Assembly (NCBI GenBank): GCA_029204225.1
Contig: CM055114.1
Location: 11,035,634 to 11,099,633 of the forward strand
DNA length: 64,000 nt
Direction: 5' to 3'
Origin: Diphasiastrum complanatum
Lineage: Eukaryota > Streptophyta > Lycopodiopsida > Lycopodiales > Lycopodiaceae
A program made the position numbers and the translations under genes. The first letter of the stretch is position 1. Each line of letters starts with the position of its first letter. Of this stretch, positions 1 through 10,449 are shown piece by piece. Under the pieces are notes generated by a model, which saw only the letters and a list, made by a program, of their open reading frames with translations, searched no databases and had not been told where the DNA came from.

Positions 1-720
1 ATGTCATTACCCAAGGAGATAGCTCTTAAAAGTTGCTTAGTTGATACAGCCTTGACTTATTTGGAATGCAATGGAGTCGAATGAAGATCTGGTTGTCAAC
101 AGACATTTTACAAGTAACCACTATTACCTTTGATGAGGGTGTGCAAAGGTAATGAATTCAAAACAACAGTCTCCCTCTATCAAACCGGAGGAAAAGCATT
201 CTATATGTAAAATGATATCAGAGTAACTCGAATGAATTACACTATGGCTGATTAAGTTGTCAGCATGGATTTGTGTTATGTTCGATGCAGATGCGTACGA
301 ATAGACAAAAAGTTCATCTTATTCTTGAACTAATGTATTCTTGACAGAAGTCCTCAACAGCTAAAGTCCAGTCATGGTTAAAGAACTATGAGTTCACAAA
401 TATGTTAGAAACAATTATCTTCATTACTGACATGCATATATATCAATAACTCAGTTCCTTAGGCAAGTTCTAGTATTTCACAAACATATGTACTTCTCTT
501 ATCAGCAATTGTGGAAAACTGCACCAAGGGATATTTCACTCAAATGTTGAAGACAAGGTAATTGCACAGTCTAGTAAATTAGTTTAAAGATAGTTCTTTA
601 GATCAACTTCACAGAAACACGAAAAACAATTGTAATGGAATATTGTACTGTCTGACCAAAGAATAATTTTTAGGTTGGAATATGGGGATACTCTTGAGAT
701 AACTGTTTCTGGGCTTGTAA
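1..720. other. Unassigned AT-rich stretch
   Basis: No reading frame of useful length, repeat or RNA gene is visible. The stretch is not similar to other parts of the window that I could match by eye. It ends at the junction near 745 where similarity to the leader of the H3-like copy at 23 kb begins. Confidence 0.5.
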
Positions 721-744
721 ACTGTGTATGCCCCAAGAACAAAC

Positions 745-1048
745 TTTAATGATTTTTTTCACTTTTTTTTTTCGCTCCGCATATCGCACTTGTGCGCGTC
801 CTTCACAATCAAATTTCCACCCGCCGCCTTCCATGCGCACAAGTCCGATACATCTGCCTACGTGTCCCCCCGTATCGCACTTGTCCGCGTTTTTTCAAAA
901 CTAATCTCTTTCTCTTATATTCAGCTCGCACAGGTCCGATATACCGTACACTTTTTCCGTACATATCGGTCCTCTACGAGATTTTTATCACCCTTCCCTG
1001 CTCATCCTCGTCACCGCGCACAAGTCCGCTATTGCATAGTACACGTCC
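745..1048 (+). promoter_or_regulatory. Leader region of H3-like copy 1
   Basis: This segment matches 23020-23299 closely, apart from roughly 35 extra bases here. It is pyrimidine-rich and carries repeated copies of a motif of the form GCGCACAAGTCCGATA, or its reverse complement, near 780, 835, 870, 930 and 1015. The same motif class lies downstream of the TATA boxes of the two other H3-like cassettes, so I read this as 5' leader. The TATA box and upstream promoter present in the 23 kb copy are missing, because similarity starts only at about 745. Confidence 0.6.
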
Positions 1049-1355
1049 ATGGATAGGAGAAAGTAGACAAGGAGGGACTTCTTCTCTCCTGGCTCATCCT
1101 CAGCCCCTGCGGTGGCCATTATCCCTCCTGATAGACAAAGAATGTGCAACCGCAGCAGGTGGCTCTCTGAGATACACAAGTACCATAGATCAACTGCTCT
1201 ATTGATCCCAAGGGCTCCATTCTACCGTGTTGTCTGAAACATAACAAGAAATGATCTTGGACAATTGGTCAGATTTACACCCAGTGCTCTTCAGTGCCTT
1301 TAGGAGGCTGCTGAAGATTACCTTAGTCTTTTTTTTGAAGATTCATTTTTGCTTG
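1049..1355 (+). pseudogene. Histone H3-like pseudogene, copy 1, 3' truncated
   Basis: The frame opening at ATG 1049 reads as a diverged histone H3. A short basic tail starts M-D-R-R-K-stop-T-R-R, matching the H3 tail MARTKQTAR. A WLSEIHKY segment corresponds to ALREIRKY, then STALLIPRAPF to STELLIRKLPF, and later LQ..-EAAEDYL and FFEDS to the H3 alpha-2 helix. In-frame stops are TAG 1064, a TGA in the segment matching LVREI, and a TAG in place of Q in LQEAAE. At about 1355, inside the H3 fold, similarity to the 23 kb copy ends abruptly and an inverted copia sequence begins. Two of the stops are shared with the 23 kb copy, so they predate the duplication. It cannot make a histone in this state. 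Confidence 0.8.
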
Positions 1356-1387
1356 AGGCAAATGATGGAGAGAGCTTTCTTCATTCT

Positions 1388-1637
1388 AACTTAAAACAAT
1401 ATCCTCTTCTCTACTATGTTTACTGACGTTTCTCCTTTGATGACGTTTCTCCTTCGATGATCAGCTCCATTTCAATGCCATAGACAAGATCTCAGAGTCC
1501 CTTCTCATCTAGGATCAACTGTATTTTCCACGACCATACATCGTAGTTTTCGTCATCCAGTTTCTCAATCTGTCTCGTTTCCTACATATGAACCATCCTT
1601 GTCAACGTTGTACTGCTTAATACCTTTTTTTTTTATT
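1388..1637 (-). pseudogene. Ty1/copia gag start, inverted copy
   Basis: Reverse complement of 35201-35450. On the minus strand it holds a short leader, then the first codons of gag, including an ENYDVWSWKIQLIL-like segment typical of the N-terminal Gag domain of plant copia elements. It is cut off after about 70 codons, next to the truncated H3-like copy. It lies directly downstream of the LTR at 1638-2133, as expected for 5' LTR, leader and gag. Confidence 0.75.
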
Positions 1638-2133
1638 TGACAACAACAATGATAATCAACCTTTCACAAAGGATTGTTCATTACACAATCCAATAAAACA
1701 ATATTAAAACCTTTTAAAAGGATAGTATGCGTGTTGTGGGCCCATATCCCTTGTTAAGTCTTAAGCATGCAACCAAAAGACATATCAGATAATCATCATT
1801 CACTTGTACACGCAGTCGATCTTCATCCTACTAAAAAGCTTTATTTATCTATCGTTTAATAAGGAAGAACTCAGTACATGATCGCTTCTCAGAGATTGAC
1901 AATACACACAATCTCTTTTCATTCACTCTATGTTACTTTCAAAAAGGCATGCATCAGCTGCCCAAACTCATCATACTTATCACATTGCTGCCACCTATCA
2001 CTTGCATAACTCTTGCCTAAACTTAATCCTATTAGCTACCTAACTGTCAACTGCTTATCATGCCAGCTGATCCTGAAACTACTCTCAACAACTAACCAAC
2101 CAGAAAAGTATTCATTGAACTATGAACTCAACA
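1638..2133 (-). repeat. LTR of copia family B, inverted copy
   Basis: A 496-bp unit bounded, on the minus strand, by TGTTGAG at the start and TTGTCA at the end. It is the reverse complement of 34705-35200, which has the same length, so TG..CA LTR ends are kept in both. The adjoining sequence on the gag side also matches, so an LTR-plus-gag block was duplicated in inverted orientation. Confidence 0.8.
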
Positions 2134-2312
2134 CTTGTCTTGTTTCTTGCGTATGAGCCATTCATAAAACCCACGGTTCTCAGAACCATGGGTCATGGGA
2201 ACCGTGGGGTGAACCGTACCACAGTTCATGAACCGTTGTACGGTTCCTCTTTACAGTTAAATAATTTATTAATTAATTACCAAATTCACAGATTTCACAA
2301 ATGATTTCAACT
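2134..2312 (-). mobile_element. Truncated MITE-like element and gag start remnant
   Basis: Reverse complement of 34535-34704. Positions 2134-2165 match a second gag start remnant. Positions 2166-2312 match the right arm of the MITE-like insertion at 34102-34666, with its repeated ACGGTT/AACCGT motifs. Similarity stops at about 2312, where an unrelated dispersed repeat begins, so the left part of the element is absent. Confidence 0.65.
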
Positions 2313-2770
2313 TTTGAATGGCAACTTGGATTGAGACGATTATGGTGCCATTAGAAAGCTCTCAACGAGAGCTTTTCAATGACATCCAACATGACCCAGT
2401 TCGAAACTACGATGAAGAAGTTATGGCCAGTCAAAGTTTTGGTCAGTCAACACTTGGTCAACCTGATATCTCTTTCAAGCGCAATAATCATCTAATGGCA
2501 CTGTAATCATCTCAATTCGAGTTGTCGTTCAAAAGTTACACTGTTTTGTTGCTGAGTTGCATACTATTTTACAAATAAAATGGCTTATTTACGAGCTGCC
2601 CCAACGCAAAATTACATTTCTTTTAAAAAGAAATAAAAATCAATTTGAAGGAGCTACGTTACATAGATTTCAAATTTGAGTGTTTTGATTGGACCATGTG
2701 GAAGAAAATTTTGAGAAAAAAAATAAAAGGTATCTTTTTGAAAGGCCCCTTTTGTGCTCAAATTTTAGAC
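2313..2770 (+). repeat. Dispersed non-coding repeat, copy a
   Basis: Resembles 6335-6970 in the same orientation. Shared blocks include the stretch around GCCATTAGAAAGCTCTC, the segment near GGAGCTACGTTA and the end near GGCCCCTTTTG. No coding potential is visible. A short related piece also occurs near 26270-26320. From 2771 to about 3035 nothing else is recognisable. Confidence 0.6.
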
Positions 2771-3097
2771 ACAGTCCCGAAGACATCGGAAAGGCCAGGA
2801 CAGCATTAGACAGATTGAAAATTTGTTGAGTGGGAAAAGTTTTATGATTTTTGTTTAGTCTTTGTGAAAAGTGTCATTTGTTAGAGAGTTGTGCCAAGAA
2901 ATCTCTCATTTGTTTGTTTGGGGTATTGAAAATCACACCAGACAGTGTCTAGTACTGCCATTTAGAGCTTTGATGCTTCATACCTTTCACATTAATGATA
3001 TTTGTCTGTTTGAACGATCACTTGTTCGAAATCTAAGCAAAGAGGAATCTAGAATATTCACCTCTGAAAGTTCTTATATTCTCTCTTTTTTTCCTTA

Positions 3098-3335
3098 CCA
3101 ATATCGGATCCAAGCGCGCTAGCTGAAGAGAAACCCAAGCAGTCGTACATCCACACTCTAGTCCGATATTGTCCGTACCGATATCGGATCCAAGCCCACG
3201 AGCTAAAGAAAATTCCGAGCAGTTGTACATCCGCGCTCCAGTCCGATATCGCATGCTCCAATATCGGATCCACGCGCACAAGTTAAAGAGGATCTTGAGC
3301 AGCCGTACTTCCGCGCTCCATTCCGATATTAGGTG
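3098..3335 (+). repeat. 79-bp tandem repeat, three copies
   Basis: Three direct copies start at about 3102, 3181 and 3260, each opening with ATATCGGATCCAAGCGCG or a close variant and spaced 79 bp apart. Each unit also carries a GAGCAGYYGTAC-like block and a CCGATAT block. The opening motif is the same one found in the leaders and intergenic regions of the H3-like cassettes at 55.5-56.7 kb. This is probably a fragment of such a regulatory region, detached from any H3-like ORF. Confidence 0.75.
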
Positions 3336-3402
3336 TATAACCAGAAAAATATATAGTTATGTGGTGTGATAAATTATTTGATTCGGACTCATCTGTTCAG
3401 TA

Positions 3403-3600
3403 ATGGCAACTCTAAACGAGAGTGTCCTCAATGAGTCAAGCAAATTGGATGGAGCCAGCAGCTATGCAGTTTGGAAATTCAAACTGAAAAACATTTTGAT
3501 GGAAAAGGAACTATGGGAGAGCTACACCATTGAGAGCAGGAGTATGAGCTTGCGTAAATTGTCTTTTGATCCCACATTGATCACAAAGATCATTGAGGTC
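3403..3600 (+). pseudogene. Ty1/copia gag N-terminal fragment
   Basis: The plus-strand frame from ATG 3403 encodes a Gag start with a SSYAVWKFKLKNIL segment, matching the W-x-x-K motif region of the DUF4219 type at the beginning of plant copia Gag. The Gag similarity ends near 3600, where sequence of a copia integrase on the opposite strand begins. It is a 5' gag scrap in a rearranged junction. Confidence 0.75.
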
Positions 3601-3604
3601 ATTA

Positions 3605-4330
3605 GACTTTGTACTCACCTCCACTATCTGATTTTAGGACTTTGATCTTCCTACCTGTCTGATTTTCTACCAATGCTTTGAAGCTCTTGGAATTGTCAAA
3701 TGCATCCGATTTTTTCTTCAAGAAGTAGATCCACGTCTTACGTGACATATCATCAATAAAGGTCATGAAATAGAAGGTTTTACCTAAGGACATAGTCCTC
3801 ATAGGCCCGCATAAATCTGTGTGGATCAAATCCAGGATTTCTCTCGATGCTGCTTCCCATATACATGATTCGCACATCGATTTCAAGTGGTCTTCTATGG
3901 TAGGCAATCCTATTACCATCTCCAATTTTCTCATCAAACTGAGGCTTCCTTAGTTCAAGTGACCAAGCCTCTTATGCCACAACTCAGTTTGCGATGGAAT
4001 AGACGATACGATTTCAAGTTGCCCCTTGATTGTAGCATTCAACCTGTACAATTTAGTATTGGGCTCCCTTACTCCATCCGCAATAACTTTGAACTTTTGG
4101 GTCACATCCTTCACAAAGCAACAATCATGGGCGAATTATACTTTCAACTTTTGATCAGTAATGACTCCAACAGAAAGTAGATTTTTCTTCAAACTTGGTA
4201 CGTAAAGTACCTCCTTGATTATCCTGCTTTTGCCATCAGGTAGCTGGATTGAAACGGTGCCTATCTACTTGATCTTGCACACATCACCATTCACACTTGT
4301 GGAAGCAAGATCAATCACAAAATTGACATT
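3605..4330 (-). pseudogene. Ty1/copia protease-to-integrase fragment
   Basis: On the minus strand, from about 4330 to 3605, the order is the end of the protease region (LPDGKSRIIKEVLYVP-like), the GAG-pre-integrase zinc domain, and the integrase core. The core shows HTDLCGPM, with the first catalytic Asp, then FIDDMSRKTWIYFL and KSDSGGEY, with the second catalytic Asp. It belongs to the same family as the plus-strand element at 48.6-52.0 kb. It covers the integrase stretch that is missing there. Stops and frameshifts break it, and RT is absent. Confidence 0.8.
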
Positions 4331-5195
4331 CTACACACTAGAAATCAAGATAACTTGAGAAATACACATGAGATGGACATAGAATCAAAAGAGATGAATT
4401 CTCTACATCAAAAGAGAATACAATGATATGTTCTCCACATAGGTATTGCTATTTATAGCTGCTAAAATGGTATTGGCCAATATCCTAAACTTGTCCTAAA
4501 TGGTAACTTCTTGGTACTTCATCAAATAACCTAGAAATTCTAGTCTATAATCTGATGCAATATATGAAATCTAGCCAATTAGAATGGGTCCCAATCTGAG
4601 CTCATCCATTTACCAACTTGCCAAAAATAGTACAAACATTATTCAGGCCTATATTGACAAATGAAAATCTATCTCCAAGTTGAAATTTCATGTTGGCCTC
4701 AAAATTGCCAAATTAGATGAACTAAACTAGTTGATTTTTTCACAATTTAGACCTACTTCTATTGGCTAGTTGATGTACATTGCATCTAGTCAAGTTAAAC
4801 TATGTTGGAAAGTGAAATTTCAACTTAGAGATACATTTTTTAATGTCAATAAGGCTTAAAAATAGTGTCCTTACTATTTTTAACAAGTATATACGAGGAT
4901 AAGGTCAAATTTAGACCTACTTGATCTCTTGGCTAGTTGAGGTACATTGCATCTAGTCAAGTTAAACTAGATTTTTGGTCAAATTACCTAGAAGTTGTTA
5001 TTTTAGGGCGAGTGGCCAACTGACATTATGGATGCTATAAATAGTTGTATCAGCGTGTAGAAATCATCTTGTTGTTTTCATTTTATGTGGAGAACTTTTC
5101 TTTTTTGATTCTATGTCCATCTCTTTCATATTTCTCATTATATCTTGAGTTCTAGTATATAGAATGTGAATTTTCATGTTGTACTTGGATCAATA
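4330..5195. repeat. Large imperfect inverted repeat
   Basis: The arm at about 4335-4480 is the reverse complement, with mismatches, of about 5030-5190. Shared landmarks are GATTCTATGTCCATCTC, TGTGGAGAAC and GCTATAAATAG. The spacer holds two direct copies of a segment around GTACATTGCATCTAGTCAAG, near 4765 and 4935. The arms look like LTR ends in opposite orientation. No ORF is present. Confidence 0.65.
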
Positions 5196-6334
5196 CGTGT
5201 GAAGTAATGTTTTCTACTGCTGTTGTATGGATATGTACAGTACTATATCATATCTTACTGATTTTGATCAGATCTTCATGTATTTCCAAGTTCTAGCATG
5301 GTAGATGCATGATTTCTAGCTTAAAGATGAATCTAGATGTGCAAATTTAGTAAGATTCTATCGATCCATTTGTGATGTTTTCGATCTGAAATTCTAACAT
5401 GAGTACATTCATGGTGTCATATTTTCGGGACAACTCGAAAGCGTTGATATGAATAGATGACATGTGTTCAAAATGTCCATTGTTGGACCAGGCTTTGGAG
5501 TTGACACTATGAATATGATGTGCCCTGGTGGGGACCTACAAGATTTTTGGATTTGTTTTGATCATGTCAAAAGAGTGAAAGACTTGATAGCTATGGAAGC
5601 ACATGTATATTAAACCTTTGTTTAGGAATTGCTTACTATTGTTGTGTGTGACTTTAAGTTAGAAGATATAGAAGTGGAAATTTTTTTTTGGACAATGATG
5701 AATCAGACAATGGAAAAGAAAGGATATCCTGCAACAAAGTTTAGAGGATATATGGCCGATGAAACTCAAGTTACCTGGCGAGCTGTGGGTGTAGTTTACT
5801 ATGGAGGACCTTGTAATTTCATGGAGAGAAAAGAGAGATCATGCCTGTTTCACTGGGAACAAAGCATGCTTCAACACACAAAAATTTGCACTAAAAACTA
5901 GTTCTTGGAAATGCACAAATCACTATGTCGTCATTGGAGAAATGCACCAACCAGGGCTTCTACAGAGTTTGAACTCAGACATTTGATGGCTTGGTGTTCT
6001 ATATGAAGAGTGCAAGAAGGAGAGCTGCCAAGACTACAAACATGGATTATGTGGTGGCATGCAAGAATTTTCCAGTGGAGGTAGTAAATTGTGAAAGTTA
6101 GTAATAGTTATCTGTGAATGTCTTTGGATTGACTACATGCATTCGTTTACCATTAGAGAAAATTTGGCTTTGAAAAAGGCCCTACAAGGATTGCCACGTA
6201 GGATGACAAATTTCGTGTGCAATGTAATATACAAAAATAAAATCTTTTCTTGCCCGCCATCCTGCCCACACAATATTCGATGGCTAACTATTCTGTGTAT
6301 AGTATAGTCTTTGGTTGTCAAAAAAAAAAATTGT
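5196..6334. other. Unassigned stretch with short broken frames
   Basis: No protein family is recognisable. Short open stretches at 5629-5901 and around 5801-5986 do not resemble any family I know and lack clear context. I see no repeat pair or RNA gene. Confidence 0.4.
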
Positions 6335-6970
6335 AACTTTTGAACAACAGCTCAAATTGAGATGGTTATAGCGCCATTAGAAAGCTCTCGACTAGAGCTT
6401 TCAATGACACCCAACATGACCTAGTTTTGAACTACGGTTAAAAATATATTCTTAGTCAAAGTCCATGGTGAACTTGGTCATCCGCACTTAAAAGCAATAT
6501 CATATTGACCGTTGACTTTGACATAGCAAAACTTTGACGAAAAAGATATTTTGGTCAAATTGGTCAACGATCAAGACCGATATCAGGTTGACCATTGACT
6601 AACATCCCAGAACTTTGATTGAGAATATCCTTTTAATCGTAGCTCAAAACTGGGTCATGTTGATGTCGTTGGAAAGCTCTCGTCAAGGGCTTTCAAATGT
6701 CAATATAATTGTCTCAATCCGAGCTGTCATTCAAAAGTTACACAGTTTCTATTTGATTTGCATAGTATAGATAAAATGGCTTATTTATGGGCTGCCCTCG
6801 ATGCAAAATTACATTGCTTTTTAAGAAGGAAAGAGAATTAATTTGAAGGAGCTACGTTATGTAGATTTCAAATTTGATGTTTTGATTGGTCCATGTGTAA
6901 GAAACTTTTAAAGAAAATATCAAAAGTACATTTTTAGAAGGCCCCTTTTGCGCTCAAATATTCTCCAATG
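6335..6970 (+). repeat. Dispersed non-coding repeat, copy b, with internal foldback
   Basis: Matches 2313-2770 in direct orientation but is longer. The extra length comes from an internal inverted repeat. The arm at about 6380-6445 (AAAGCTCTCGACTAGAGC through ACTACGGTT) pairs with the reverse complement of about 6620-6690. It is presumably a non-autonomous element, but its termini are not defined. Confidence 0.6.
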
Positions 6971-7797
6971 ATTTTTTCTTTTGTAGAAAATTTTGAATGT
7001 TCAAAGTTGAGTAGGTTTTGATTTTTTATTTAGGGAATGGATGGGGCGGATGGGCTTTCCAAAATAAACCTATTTGAGTCAATCCACGAAACTTGGATAG
7101 TCGTGGAAGGTCAGAAGCAGCATATGGCAGTATGCAGTGCTATCGTGAGTTCTAAAAACCTCTTGGTGCCATGCTTATTTGAATGGATCACATGGTGCTA
7201 GTGGTCCTAACTTGCAAAATTTGAATACAGATGTTTATATGTTATCAAGGGAAGTGGGCTAAGAACCAAACATGTGAACAAAATCATTTATGAAAATGTG
7301 GTTGGTCTAGGCATTGCAAGCAGGGTAGATGGTTTGCAAGGTGACTCGAGGACTGTTAGGAGAGAAAAATCTCTGTCTATGGAAGATCGTGTTGGTGATA
7401 ATGACAGTCACAGACCAGAGTATGAATACCAAACCCGAACTACCAAAGTTTCATGTTGTTCAAAAAGAGTCATGCAGTTTTTTGATGAGACTAATATTGT
7501 ATTCATGTTGAATGTTTGAATTCCTCTCACTCTTTCTATCTATCATCAAAACCTAGTAATGAAGATATGCCTATGTCTTTTGCATTCTCGATGGTTGTCT
7601 GTGACACTTGCTATGACATCTATATCCAATCAAAACTACTCTGCATTCTTAGTCTCTAAAGTAATCCAAGCTCCTTATTAATCAACTTTCAATTGCTTCA
7701 TCATTGTTTTATTTGATTGGGGGTGACGGCCTCTATTATGCTATGGCCTAACAGACCACCCTTCATGTGTCTCAGTTTGTCATCATCCCCAAAATAG
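6971..7797 (+). other. Unassigned; probably includes a copia 5' LTR
   Basis: No coding family is recognised. Because a canonical copia primer binding site begins at 7798 and gag follows, the right part of this interval should be the 5' LTR. I found no second copy in the window to fix its left end. Confidence 0.4.
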
Positions 7798-7809
7798 TGG
7801 TATCAGAGC
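7798..7809 (+). promoter_or_regulatory. Primer binding site (initiator Met tRNA type)
   Basis: TGGTATCAGAGC, the standard primer binding site of plant Ty1/copia elements. It lies about 100 bp before the gag start at 7912. Confidence 0.85.
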
Positions 7810-7911
7810 TTAGTTTTGGATTTAATAGAGTCCTAAGATAGATAACCTTATACGTTCTTATTTTCTAAGCTAGTTTTTATATCTAATTTGTAATCTTTGT
7901 TTATCAATCAT

Positions 7912-8190
7912 CATGGAAGGTTCAAGCTCATAGATCCGCTTGATCAACAAGTTCAGCGGAGACGATTTCCACATGTGGAAATTCAAGATCAAGATGATCT
8001 TGATCAAAAAAGAGCTATGGGGATACGTATCCGGTTTGATATCTAGACCGATGTAACCAAAAATGCTACCAGCATGGAAAGTGAAGGATGGCAAAGCTCT
8101 TACCATCGTATCCTTGAATATGAAAGACCCTCAAATAGCTCATGTATCAAACAATACCACCTCCAAAGAAGCTTGGGATATCTTGGTGTT
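7912..8190 (+). pseudogene. Ty1/copia gag fragment
   Basis: The plus-strand frame from ATG 7912 reads as an N-terminal Gag. It has a GDDFHMWKFKIKMILIKKELW-like segment near residues 15-35, then a SLNMKDPQIAHV...SKEAWDIL segment of the UBN2 type. There are in-frame stops, near 7931 and at 8056. The frame breaks off at about 8190, where a gypsy integrase on the opposite strand begins. Confidence 0.8.
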
Positions 8191-8194
8191 CCTA

Positions 8195-10035
8195 CATCTT
8201 CTTTTGGGCTTCATTGTGCTTGAGAATCCAACGATATTTGATGTTGTGATTGGATCTTTTACAATTGCATGTGCTTCAACCGACTTGGTTGCGTAATCGG
8301 TTGCGATTAGGATATAGTGTGCTTGGGTATTTTTGGTTGTTGGACTGATGGGCCCAACAAAGTCTATACCCCACTTCTGGAAGGCTTCACCTTCTATAAT
8401 AGGGGTAAGCGGGGTGAAGTTTGCTTTTGTATTCTTCCTGGCTCGTTGGTAAACATCACATGTCTTAATAATAGCAAAGATATTCTTAAATAGTGATGGT
8501 CACCATAAGTTCGCTCTGAGGATGATTTTAGCAGTCGCTTCAGTAGAGAAGTGACCACCACCAATGCCCTCATGTGCCTGATATATGATAGGACGTATCT
8601 CAGATTCATAAGCGCATTTGCGCATAATACCGTCAACGCCCCTTTTATATAATTGTCCAGCAATTAGTTGAAAGGGTGTTGCCTTGAGCAAATTTTTTTT
8701 TTCCACTATATTTAGGCCCTCTTTGAGTCAGCCTGAACTGAGTGATTTCCTCAATCCATAGGGGAGTGGCATCAATCTGAAAAAGGCATGCATCAGGTAG
8801 ATCGTCATTGACTAGTGCATCAGCCTTGCATTGGGAAGTCTGGAAAGGTGGTCCACCATGAAGTGTTGTGTTTCTTTTCGGATGACTACACGAAAATTGA
8901 ATTCCTCAAGTATTAAGAGCCATTGAGCTATGCGTCCGGTTTTATAAGATTTATTAACATTATATAGTCTGTGTAGAAAGCAAAGGTTTGGCCTAGTAAA
9001 TAGTGTCTGAGCTGTTGTACGGCGTAGACCATGGCCAGTGCTTCTAGCTCGGTTGTTGTATAATTTACTTTAGCAGGCACCAGTTGTCTGCTCAAGAAAC
9101 GTATCGGAAATTTTTTTCCATATTCGCCCAGTTGTGCTAGGATACCTCCTATGGCATACTTATTTGCGTCGGTATGCACATGAAATTCCTTCATGTAATC
9201 AAGGGAACGAAGTATGGGGAGTAGTAAGTGTTGTTTTTTATTTCTCAAAAGTTTTTATGCGTTCCTTGGCCATATAGAGTTTACTACAACTATATAAACG
9301 AGCCGCGCCTTACCGACGTAGTCGATTATGAAGATGCGGTAATAACTATATGGCCAAGGAAGACGTAAAATTCTTTCACTGTTGCGGGTAAAGGCATTTC
9401 AACTATAACCTTGATCTTTGAAGGATCAGTAGAAATACCATCCTTGTCTATAATATGTCCTAGGACAACTCCATGGGTGACCCATATTTGACATTTTTCA
9501 AGGTTTAGTGAAATACCAAACCTACAACAGTGAATGAATATCTTTTCAATGAATTTGAGGTGTTTGTCTGTAGAAGAATGTACACCCAAATTATTGAGAT
9601 AAATCTCGACAATGCGATGTAACAAGTCTTGGAACGCCATTTGCATGACGCGTTGGAATGTGGAAGGGGTGTCGCATAAGCCTAAAGGCATTATGTTATA
9701 AGCATAAACATCATTTTCCATGGCAAAATCCATCTTGTGTTTATCTTCAGGGGCTATTTGAACTAGAAAATAGCCACTAAACCATCTAAGTAGGTGAAAG
9801 CTTCAGCTCCTGCCATTTCCTCTAGGATTTGTGTCGTTAAAGGCAACGAGAAGTGGTCTTTTTGAGTAACTGCATTAAGGTTTTTGAGATCAACGCAAAT
9901 GGCTTTTCTTGGGAACCACCACGATGGGTGATACCCAATCTGTGTGCTAGACTTCATAAATGAAACCAGCATCTAGAAGCTTCTTAATAACTTCATCTTT
10001 TCATTCACGATAGACCGGGTTACAACGGTCAATTT
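8195..10035 (-). pseudogene. Ty3/gypsy pol fragment (RT, RNase H, integrase start)
   Basis: Read from 10035 down to 8195 on the minus strand. It begins with the RT N-terminus (KKLLDAGFIYEV, then VDLKNLNAVTQKDHFSLP), continues through RT with MPLGLCDTPSTFQRVM, then the RNase H domain (FHVHTDANKYAIGGIL, FYTDY). It ends with the integrase zinc domain (ARP-H..GGHFS class) and a partial integrase core. The RT active-site box reads YLNN instead of YLDD, so it would be catalytically dead. Several stops and frameshifts are present, and no LTR is visible on either side. Confidence 0.85.
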
Positions 10036-10109
10036 CTTGATTTGGAGACCTTACTACGCACATACAGAGATGTATTTGCTTGAAATTATACGAAAATGAA
10101 GCGAGTTCC

Positions 10110-10320
10110 GCCTGAAATAGCTATCCATACGATTCCTTTAGAGGAGAACGCTAAGCCTATTAGGGCTAAGCCTTACCGTTGTAACCCAGTCTATCCTGAA
10201 TGAAAAGATGAAGATATTAAGAAGCTTCTAGATGCCGGTTTCATTTATGAAGTCCAGCACACAGATCCGGTATCACCTATCGTGGTGGTTCCCAAGAAAG
10301 TGGTGGTTCCCAAGAAAAAC
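10110..10320 (+). pseudogene. Ty3/gypsy RT N-terminal piece, inverted relative to neighbour
   Basis: On the plus strand this encodes IPLEENAKPI-AKPYR, KKLLDAGFIYEV and SPIVVVPKK, the start of gypsy RT. About 130 bp of it (10170-10300) is the inverted copy of 9900-10030. The two RT starts are therefore head to head, separated by about 140 bp. Confidence 0.8.
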
Positions 10321-10449
10321 GACAAGCTCCGACATAAACAATGCGATCCACTTCCTCATCATGGATTTTAAGGTTGAGTTCTATGGTCTTGGCTAACCCC
10401 TCAAAGGACAGAGAAACTTGTGTAGGTTCTATTGGGGTTGCCAAGGGTT

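Noticed and set aside
724-1205. Two overlapping frames of 110 and 137 codons
   Set aside because: They run through the leader and out of frame with the H3-like sequence, which explains the conservation with 22930-23456.
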